A stretch of DNA of 36,328 nt. Source: Nitrosomonas sp. GTDB lineage: Bacteria > Pseudomonadota > Gammaproteobacteria > Burkholderiales > Nitrosomonadaceae. The translations under genes were made by a program, and so were the position numbers. Positions within the stretch are counted from its first letter, which is position 1; each line of letters opens with the position of its first letter. The stretch lies in NCBI GenBank assembly GCA_021582655.1, contig CP091135.1, positions 2,393,614 to 2,429,941 of the forward strand, written 5' to 3'. Shown here one piece after another: positions 30,531 through 36,328 of this stretch. The notes beneath the pieces were generated by a model. That model did not search any database. It saw only the letters and a list, made by a program, of their open reading frames with translations, and was not told where the DNA came from.

Positions 30531-32744
30531 ATGAAACACTACCAATTGTTTGCAACCGCGCCCAAAGCGGTTGAAGAAATACTTGCCCGGGAAATTCAAG
30601 TACTGGGTGGGCAAAATATACGGCAGAAAATGGCGGGTGTCGCCTTTGAAGGCGATTTGGCCATGGCGTATCGGGCGTGTTTGTGGCTTCGCACCGCCAA
30701 TCGGGTATTGCTGGTGCTTGGCAGTTTTGAGGTTAAATCCCAGCAAGACCTTTATGATGGCATACAAAACATCGATTGGACGGAGCATTTAAATCCCGAT
30801 GACAGCCTGGCGGTGACTTGTAGCTGTAAAAATACCCCGGCGATCAATAATACCCACTTCGGCGCATTGAAAGTCAAGGATGCCGTGGTCGATCAAATGC
30901 GCGACAGGTATGGCTGCCGACCTAATGTCGATACAGAACGGCCGAGCATCCGCATCAATGTTTTTTTGCAAAACGACAGTGCGCAAGTGAGCCTGGATCT
31001 ATCCGGCGAGAGTTTGCACCGGCGGGGATACCGTGATGTCAACCTCGCCGCACCGATCAAGGAGAATCTGGCGGCGGCGATGTTGTTGCGCGTATCCTGG
31101 CTGGAAACCGCCAAGCAAGGGGGATCGTTGCTGGATCCGATGTGCGGTTCCGGGACATTGCTGATCGAAGGCGCACTTATCGCGGGAGATATCGCCCCGG
31201 GCCTGTTAAGGAGTTATTTTGGTTTTTCCGGTTGGAAGCAGCACGACGACGCATTGTGGCAAAGTTTACTGGAGCAGGCGCGTAGCCGTCGTGAAATCGG
31301 CCTGAGTCGATTGCCGGTAATCGTCGGCTACGATCAGAATCGTCATGCTGTCGTAGCGGCGTTGCATCATGTCGATAATGCCGGATTGGCTGGCAAGATT
31401 CACATCGAAAAACGCGATATCCGCGATGCTTCGGTTCCAGACAGCTGGCCGAAAGGGCTGATAATCTGTAATCCGCCATACGGCGAGCGGCTTGGCGAAG
31501 AAGCGCAAGCGGCGGAACTCTATTATCAGTTTGGCGAGGTATTGAAAAAGCGATTTATCGGCTGGCAGGGGGCAATGCTCATAGCCGACCCGGAATTGGG
31601 TTTCCGCTTGGGCATACGCTCGCAGAAGCCCGTTACGTTATTCAACGGCGCTCTGGAATGCAAGTTATTGCGGTTTATCGTTGAAGAAAAGGCATTCTTC
31701 GTGCCGAAAGCAAAATCCCGTCAGCAACATATCGCACAAATCAGTAACAGTATTCAGAATGAACAACCGGATAATCAGGCGGAAATGTTCACCAACCGTT
31801 TGCGCAAAAACATCAAGCGATTGGCAAAGTGGATCAAGCAAAGTAATGTGCATTGCTATCGCCTGTATGATGCGGATTTGCCCGAATATGCGGTTGCTAT
31901 CGATGTTTATCAGGGCGATAAAACATGGATCAACGTGCAGGAGTATGAGCCGCCCGGCACCATTGATATCGTGAAAGCCGATCAGCGACTGGCCGGTGTA
32001 TTGCAAGAAACTGCAAAACTATTTGAAATTCCGGCTGATCAAGTCTTCCTGAAAATTCGGCGTAAGCAGAAAAATACCGATCAATACGAGAAGCTTAGCA
32101 ATTCCCGCCATTTTCATGTGATCGAAGAAGGCGGTTGCAAATTTTGGGTGAATTTCGAAGATTATTTGGATACCGGTTTGTTTCTTGACCACCGGCCGAT
32201 GCGTGCATTGATTCAACAACAAGCCGCGGGCAAGCGTTTCCTCAATTTGTTCGCCTATACCGGCAGTGCGACGGTGCATGCCGCAATTGGCGGCGCGTTA
32301 TCAACCACGTCGGTGGATATGTCCAATACATATCTGGAGTGGGCGCAACGGAACTTCGAGTTGAACGGCATGCGCGGCAAGCACATGTTGGTGCGTGCCG
32401 ACTGCACGCAATGGTTGTCCGAGCAAGCGCGCGCCAGGAGAAAACCGCAATTTGATCTGATCTTCATCGATCCGCCGACTTTCTCCAATTCAAAGAAAAT
32501 GGAGGGGGCTTTTGACGTGCAGAAAGATCATGCGTTATTGATTCAGAATGCCGCCGCATTGCTTGCACCGGGCGGAGTGCTATATTTTTCCACCAATTTC
32601 CGCCGCTTCAAAATGGATCAAGCGGCACTCGCATATCTGCATATCGAAGATATAAGCGGTAATACGATACCTGAGGATTTTAAGCGTAACACCAAGGCGC
32701 ATTATTGCTGGAAAATCGGTCCGCCGGGATTAAGCGGCGGCTGA
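30531..32744 (+). CDS. rlmKL: Bifunctional 23S rRNA methyltransferase RlmKL
   Basis: The 737-aa fused enzyme makes m2G2445 and m7G2069 in 23S rRNA. It has an N-terminal THUMP domain (about 45-155), the RlmL methyltransferase (about 165-390) with LLDPMCGSGT (200-209) and the catalytic NPPYGER (314-320), and the RlmK methyltransferase (about 420-737) with LFAYTGSA (573-580) and FIDPPT (645-650). Domain order and length match the family (E. coli about 700 aa). No strong Shine-Dalgarno is visible before the ATG. It is followed by greB after 78 bp. Confidence 0.96.
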   Translation: MKHYQLFATAPKAVEEILAREIQVLGGQNIRQKMAGVAFEGDLAMAYRACLWLRTANRVLLVLGSFEVKSQQDLYDGIQNIDWTEHLNPDDSLAVTCSCKNTPAINNTHFGALKVKDAVVDQMRDRYGCRPNVDTERPSIRINVFLQNDSAQVSLDLSGESLHRRGYRDVNLAAPIKENLAAAMLLRVSWLETAKQGGSLLDPMCGSGTLLIEGALIAGDIAPGLLRSYFGFSGWKQHDDALWQSLLEQARSRREIGLSRLPVIVGYDQNRHAVVAALHHVDNAGLAGKIHIEKRDIRDASVPDSWPKGLIICNPPYGERLGEEAQAAELYYQFGEVLKKRFIGWQGAMLIADPELGFRLGIRSQKPVTLFNGALECKLLRFIVEEKAFFVPKAKSRQQHIAQISNSIQNEQPDNQAEMFTNRLRKNIKRLAKWIKQSNVHCYRLYDADLPEYAVAIDVYQGDKTWINVQEYEPPGTIDIVKADQRLAGVLQETAKLFEIPADQVFLKIRRKQKNTDQYEKLSNSRHFHVIEEGGCKFWVNFEDYLDTGLFLDHRPMRALIQQQAAGKRFLNLFAYTGSATVHAAIGGALSTTSVDMSNTYLEWAQRNFELNGMRGKHMLVRADCTQWLSEQARARRKPQFDLIFIDPPTFSNSKKMEGAFDVQKDHALLIQNAAALLAPGGVLYFSTNFRRFKMDQAALAYLHIEDISGNTIPEDFKRNTKAHYCWKIGPPGLSGG

Positions 32745-32762
32745 TGCCGCGTAATTTGTACG

Positions 32763-32797
32763 TAAAATACTTGAATGCGCCGCGCCGTATTATTTTT
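32763..32797 (+). terminator. Weak terminator-like hairpin after rlmKL
   Basis: AATAC and GTATT flank a G+C-rich centre (GCGCCGCGC) and are followed by seven T. The stem is short and the loop large, so termination is likely partial at best. It lies just before greB. Confidence 0.3.
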
Positions 32798-32822
32798 TTA
32801 ACAGACCATCCGACGAATCCCT

Positions 32823-33371
32823 ATGAATAAAGCGTTTACCAAAGAAAGCGATGACGATGAGGAACTCGACGATGCGCCAAAATTACCGCACGGGGTGAAG
32901 AACTATATCACTCCGTGCGGACATCAGCGATTGCAGGAAGAATTCGATCGTTTGTGGAAAATCGAGCGGCCCGAGTTGGTTAAAACAATTACATGGGCTG
33001 CTTCCAATGGCGATCGCTCGGAAAACGGCGATTATATTTACGGAAAAAGACGCTTGCGTGAAGTCGATCGCCGGTTACGATTTTTGTCCAAGCGCTTGGA
33101 TGCTGCCGAAGTGATCGATCCGGTGCAACGCGGTGATTGCGATCAGGTGTTTTTTGGCGCCACGGTGACCATCCGCAATCCGCGGGGCGAAATCAATACC
33201 TACAGTATTGTCGGTCTCGACGAGACCGATCCGGGGCGCGGCCATATCAGCTGGATATCGCCTTTAGCCAAAGCGTTGCTTAAAGCGCGCGCGGGCGATA
33301 TCGTGATGTTGCACACGCCCGTCGGAGCGGAGGAAGTTGAGGTTTTGGAAATTCGTTATCAGGCGATTTAA
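32823..33371 (+). CDS. greB: Transcription elongation factor GreB
   Basis: The 182-aa factor rescues backtracked RNA polymerase by stimulating transcript cleavage. The coiled-coil tip carries ASNGDRSENGDYIYGKRRLRE, in which D64 and E67 match the catalytic acidic pair (given as NGDRSEN), and a C-terminal FKBP-like domain follows (GATVTIRNPRGE, GHISWISPLAKALLKARAGD). It fits GreB rather than GreA by YIYGKRRLRE. An extra acidic N-terminal stretch of about 20 residues (ESDDDEELDD) precedes the usual start. Confidence 0.95.
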   Translation: MNKAFTKESDDDEELDDAPKLPHGVKNYITPCGHQRLQEEFDRLWKIERPELVKTITWAASNGDRSENGDYIYGKRRLREVDRRLRFLSKRLDAAEVIDPVQRGDCDQVFFGATVTIRNPRGEINTYSIVGLDETDPGRGHISWISPLAKALLKARAGDIVMLHTPVGAEEVEVLEIRYQAI

Positions 33372-33379
33372 GTGGTTGC

Positions 33380-33425
33380 AAATTGCAAGTCACATCCCGC
33401 TCGCCGGATTAATCAGTGTTCTCCC
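33380..33425 (-). repeat. Dispersed TIR element, copy 8 (partial)
   Basis: CATCCCGCTCGCCGGATTAA and then TCAGTGTTCTCCC match the left end of the family in reverse. Only about 46 bp remain, starting 9 bp after the greB stop. Confidence 0.6.
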
Positions 33426-33462
33426 AAGTAACCGCCGAACAGCACGCTGCGCTATTGCAGTG

Positions 33463-33501
33463 TGCGCTTTATTCCGGAAACTCCGGCGATTGAACAGTGT
33501 A
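33463..33501 (-). repeat. Degenerate TIR-element end, copy 9
   Basis: TGCGCTTTATTCC, then CGGCGATTGAACAGTGT, resembles copy 1 (TTGCGCTTTATTCC, CGCCGAATTAATCAGTGT) with several changes. It sits just downstream of the aldolase stop, which is at 33505-33507 on the minus strand. Calling it a family member is tentative. Confidence 0.35.
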
Positions 33502-33504
33502 AGT

Positions 33505-34551
33505 TCAGGCGACGGTCACCTCCTTCGCCAGGTACACATCTTGAATCGCGTTGAGTAACTTGACGCCTTCGGCAAACGGTTTCTGAAATGCCTTGCGCCC
33601 GGAGATCAAACCCATTCCGCCGGCGCGTTTGTTGATGACTGCGGTACGCACCGCTTGATGCAGGTCATCGCTGCCGGATTCCCCGCCTGAATTGATCATG
33701 CCGATACGTCCCATATAGCAATTCGCAACTTGATAACGCACCAGATCGATCGGGTGTGTGGTAGTCAATTCGCTATAAACCTTGGCGTGGGTTTTGCCAA
33801 ATTTGAGAGCGTTGTATCCGCCGTTATTGGTCGCCATTTTTTGTTTCACGATATCAGCGCCGATAGTGGCCGCTAGATGATTGGCTTGTCCTGTCAAATC
33901 GGCGCTGACGTGATAATCGTTATCGGCGGTTTTGAACGCGGCATTGCGCGTATACGCCCACAAAATAGTCGTCAATCCCAAATCATGTGCGTGTTCGAAG
34001 GCTTCGGAAACTTCCTGAATCTGCCGGCGTGATTCTTCGGCACCGAAAAATACCGTGGCGCCGACCGCACAGGCGCCCATATCAAAAGCCTGGTCCACGC
34101 TTGCAAACAGCGTCTGATCGTATTTGTTGGGGTAGGTCAGCAATTCGTTATGGTTGATTTTCAGTATCATCGGAATTTTGTGGGCATAGCGCCGCGATAC
34201 GATGGACAATACCCCCAGTGTCGAGGCTACACCGTTGCAGCCACCCTCGATGGCCAGTTCGACAATGTGCTTGGGGTCGAAAAACATCGGATTCGGTGCA
34301 AAAGATGCACCGGCGGAATGCTCTACTCCCTGATCAACCGGCAGCAGCGACAAATAACCGGTACCTGATAACCGACCGTGATCGAAGAGTGCTTGCAGAT
34401 TGCGCAATACGCCCGGTTTTCTGCTGCTCGCGGCCATGACACGATCGACAAAATCGACACCGGGCAATTGTAAGTGCTGTTTCGGAACGGTAGTACAGAC
34501 ATGACTTAACAGTGAACTGCTTTCATCAGCCAAAATAGCGGTAATATCCAT
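33505..34551 (-). CDS. Class I fructose-bisphosphate aldolase (FbaB/DhnA type)
   Basis: The 348-aa enzyme splits or forms fructose 1,6-bisphosphate in glycolysis and gluconeogenesis through a Schiff base. The barrel shows [39 protein letters not shown] and the active-site Lys region [15 protein letters not shown], then [13 protein letters not shown] for phosphate binding. It belongs to the bacterial/archaeal class I type, not the class II metal enzyme. AAGGAGT seven bases before the ATG at 34551 fixes the start; the frame is open to 34656 without signal. In an autotroph it could also serve the Calvin cycle, which is inference. Confidence 0.93.
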   Translation of the reverse strand: MDITAILADESSSLLSHVCTTVPKQHLQLPGVDFVDRVMAASSRKPGVLRNLQALFDHGRLSGTGYLSLLPVDQGVEHSAGASFAPNPMFFDPKHIVELAIEGGCNGVASTLGVLSIVSRRYAHKIPMILKINHNELLTYPNKYDQTLFASVDQAFDMGACAVGATVFFGAEESRRQIQEVSEAFEHAHDLGLTTILWAYTRNAAFKTADNDYHVSADLTGQANHLAATIGADIVKQKMATNNGGYNALKFGKTHAKVYSELTTTHPIDLVRYQVANCYMGRIGMINSGGESGSDDLHQAVRTAVINKRAGGMGLISGRKAFQKPFAEGVKLLNAIQDVYLAKEVTVA

Positions 34552-34823
34552 GATTGATACTCCTTCTGAACGATAATCCCCAATTTGCAAGTAAAAGCAT
34601 TGCTTCAGAATCTTGGTCGTCCATACCTGCGGGTGTTCCAATCGAATACCCGGCACGATAGCGATGGCAAACCCTTAATTCCAGCTTATATTGCATATTA
34701 GCATGGATTGTGCGGTACCTTGCCGACTGTATAACCGTACCTCGGTGTACCCCATTCGTGGTAATAAAAGGTTTAGAATGCCTGATCTGCAGTTTTTTAA
34801 CCACTTCATTCAGGGGGTGAAAA

Positions 34824-35843
34824 ATGTCACGTCATACGATCCGGTTATTGAATATTGGCATTGCGTTGAGTTTATGGCTGAGTGTCAGTCATGGGCACGC
34901 GCAATCGGTGATCAAAATAGGCGGTTCCAGCACGGGATATCCGATCACTCAGGCGGTGGCGGATCAGTTTCAGACACTTAAGAAGCAAGCGGTGGCGGTG
35001 ACTGTCAACATTTCCGGCAGCGGCGGTGGATTCAAGCAATTTTGCCGTGGCGAAATCGATATCGTGAACGCTTCGCGACCGATTCTGAAAAATGAGATGG
35101 AAGATTGCAAAAAAAACAACATACAGTTTGTCGAGATTCCGGTGGCATTCGATGCATTGACGGTGGCGATTCATCCGGAAAATGATTGGGCTGCCCGCAT
35201 GACGGTCACCGAATTGAAGAAACTCTGGGAACCTGCAGCCCAAGGAAAGGTTACCCATTGGAATCACATCAATCCGGCCTGGCCCGCGGAACCGGTGAAG
35301 CTGTTCGGTACGAGCCGGGATTCCGGTACATACGATTATTTTACTCAGGCGATTGTCGGCAAAGCCAAATCCAGCCGTACCGATTTTATCCGCTCCGAAA
35401 ATGATACCGTATTGATGGATGGGGTTGCGGGTGAAAAATACGGATTGGGCTTTTTCAGTTTTGCATATTACATTGAGAATCAAAACCGGGTCCGTGCGGT
35501 TGCAATCGATAACGGCAACGGAAAAGGTGCAGTTATGCCATCGGTCGAATCGGTCGAAGACGGCGGTTACCAGCCGTTATCCCGTCCGATTTTTATTTAT
35601 GTCAGCATGCAAGCGGCCGAGAAGCAGGAGGTTAAGGAATTTGTCGAGTTTTATTTAAAAAATGCTGTGTTGCTGGTAAAGCAAGCCGAATTCTTTCCGT
35701 TGCCGCCGCGGGCTTACCGCACCATGCTGGAACATTTCAACCAGAAAAGGACCGGCACCATTTTCAATGGCGCCCCGGCGGTTGGCCTGACCATCGACGA
35801 ACTGATCCGGCGTGAAGGGCGATTGCAGTACGAAAATTACTAG
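34824..35843 (+). CDS. pstS: Phosphate ABC transporter substrate-binding protein PstS
   Basis: The 339-aa protein has a signal peptide (about 1-26, ending HGHAQ) and the PstS/SphX fold: IGGSSTGYPITQAVADQF, the phosphate-binding SGSGGGFKQFCRGEIDI as adjoining blocks, NASRPI, and LFGTSRDSGTYDYF. These bind phosphate in the periplasm for the PstCAB transporter. AGGGGG precedes the ATG. No pstC, pstA, pstB or phoU follows; the next DNA is an AT-rich mobile region, so the operon may be broken or pstS is solitary here. No clear Pho box was found upstream. Confidence 0.92.
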   Translation: MSRHTIRLLNIGIALSLWLSVSHGHAQSVIKIGGSSTGYPITQAVADQFQTLKKQAVAVTVNISGSGGGFKQFCRGEIDIVNASRPILKNEMEDCKKNNIQFVEIPVAFDALTVAIHPENDWAARMTVTELKKLWEPAAQGKVTHWNHINPAWPAEPVKLFGTSRDSGTYDYFTQAIVGKAKSSRTDFIRSENDTVLMDGVAGEKYGLGFFSFAYYIENQNRVRAVAIDNGNGKGAVMPSVESVEDGGYQPLSRPIFIYVSMQAAEKQEVKEFVEFYLKNAVLLVKQAEFFPLPPRAYRTMLEHFNQKRTGTIFNGAPAVGLTIDELIRREGRLQYENY

Positions 35844-35945
35844 GGGCTGTTGATATTTGAAACAATACTAAAAGCTACGAAATGAGTGGTTCGCCAAAGT
35901 GGATAAATCGGATGACTTATAGTGATTGAAATAAATATCGAAGAA

Positions 35946-36254
35946 TTATCTTTGTAATAACTGTTTAAGATTACCTTTGATGTCTTCTTGATCAAAGAAA
36001 TTTATATGATGAACTCGTCTTTGAGCTTTCGATTCAGTGCCATGTTTTAAGCATTCTTTATCATGCATTGTGCTTGAGTCATTTTTCAAATACTTGTTAC
36101 TGGGACTTGCCCCTTCAAACGGCACTATTAAGTCATTAACCGCACCTTCAAAAATGGCAGAGTCCCATAGAAATTTTTCAAGGTATCTAGATAATGTAGT
36201 CACGAGATTAAAACTATGAGATTCTTGTAAAAACACAAGGATTTCATATGACAT
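35946..36254 (-). CDS. AT-rich hypothetical gene, perhaps cut by an insertion sequence
   Basis: The product from the ATG at 36254 is 102 aa and reads like real protein: YEILVFLQESHSFNLVTTLS, then DLIVPFEGASPSN, then HHINFFDQEDIKGNLKQLLQ. I do not recognise it. Base composition is markedly more AT-rich than the rest of the window. Its start lies inside the transposase gene on the other strand and has no good ribosome site, so its true N-terminus may have been removed when the insertion sequence arrived. Confidence 0.5.
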   Translation of the reverse strand: MSYEILVFLQESHSFNLVTTLSRYLEKFLWDSAIFEGAVNDLIVPFEGASPSNKYLKNDSSTMHDKECLKHGTESKAQRRVHHINFFDQEDIKGNLKQLLQR

Positions 36255-36328
36255 ATTCACACCGTAGACATGACATATCAGAGGAAGTATGGTCGCAGCT
36301 AGAGACACATCTGCCTGGACGCCAAGGC
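36248..36328 (+). CDS. IS5-type transposase, N-terminal part (runs off the window)
   Basis: Twenty-seven codons are in the window. The sequence MTYSHRRHDISEEVWSQLE followed by THLPGRQG is the typical opening of IS5-family transposases with a DUF4096 domain. AAGGA lies seven bases before the ATG. The element's left inverted repeat was not identified; it should be within about 60 bp upstream. Whether the copy is intact cannot be seen. Confidence 0.75.
   Translation, partial: MTYSHRRHDISEEVWSQLETHLPGRQG

Overview
The window looks like a chromosomal segment of a betaproteobacterium. A Nitrosomonas-like (Nitrosomonadaceae) host is my best guess, from the moderate base composition and the protein flavour (RlmKL, GreB, class I aldolase, LemA, SPOR protein). 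No marker gene here proves it. No rRNA, tRNA or CRISPR array was seen.

Layout. (1) 1-7519, plus strand: an outer-membrane porin of the alginate-export type, then an oxidative/electrophile stress set: pirin, YcaC-like isochorismatase-family hydrolase, NADPH-FMN reductase, long-chain ChrA chromate transporter and a heme catalase. (2) 7920-8872: a 40-residue, lysine/arginine-free acidic microprotein with a C-terminal double glycine, coupled to a peptidoglycan amidase with a PG-binding tail. (3) 9003-19000, minus strand: SPOR protein, map, rph and rdgB; a PAS-GGDEF-EAL-REC signalling protein; an Atm1-type ABC exporter; an NRAMP-related transporter lacking the usual metal motif. (4) 19097-26911: two hypothetical convergent genes, a YbaL/KefB-type antiporter, a 1337-residue CheB-like/CheR/PAS/GGDEF/EAL fusion and, divergent to it, a CBS-pair protein. 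(5) 26938-29901: two adjacent MITE-like elements, a small membrane-protein operon behind a four-copy 11-bp direct-repeat array, an IS256-type transposase relic and lemA. (6) 30104-35843: DUF4156 protein, rlmKL, greB, class I fructose-bisphosphate aldolase and pstS. (7) 35850-36328: an AT-rich end with an orphan minus-strand gene and the first 27 codons of an IS5-type transposase.

The strongest undescribed signal is a dispersed family of about 110-150 bp elements with terminal inverted repeats close to GGAAACGCTGATTAATTCGG. There are seven clear full or partial copies plus weaker ones. Most sit exactly at gene 3' ends. In three genes the stop codon itself lies inside the terminal repeat, and in three more the stop touches the element edge. 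One copy fills the whole gap between two convergent genes. Other points of interest are the microprotein/amidase pair, the phased repeat array typical of an OmpR/PhoB-family regulator, a CheB-like domain that has lost its catalytic histidine, and the NRAMP relative without DPGN.
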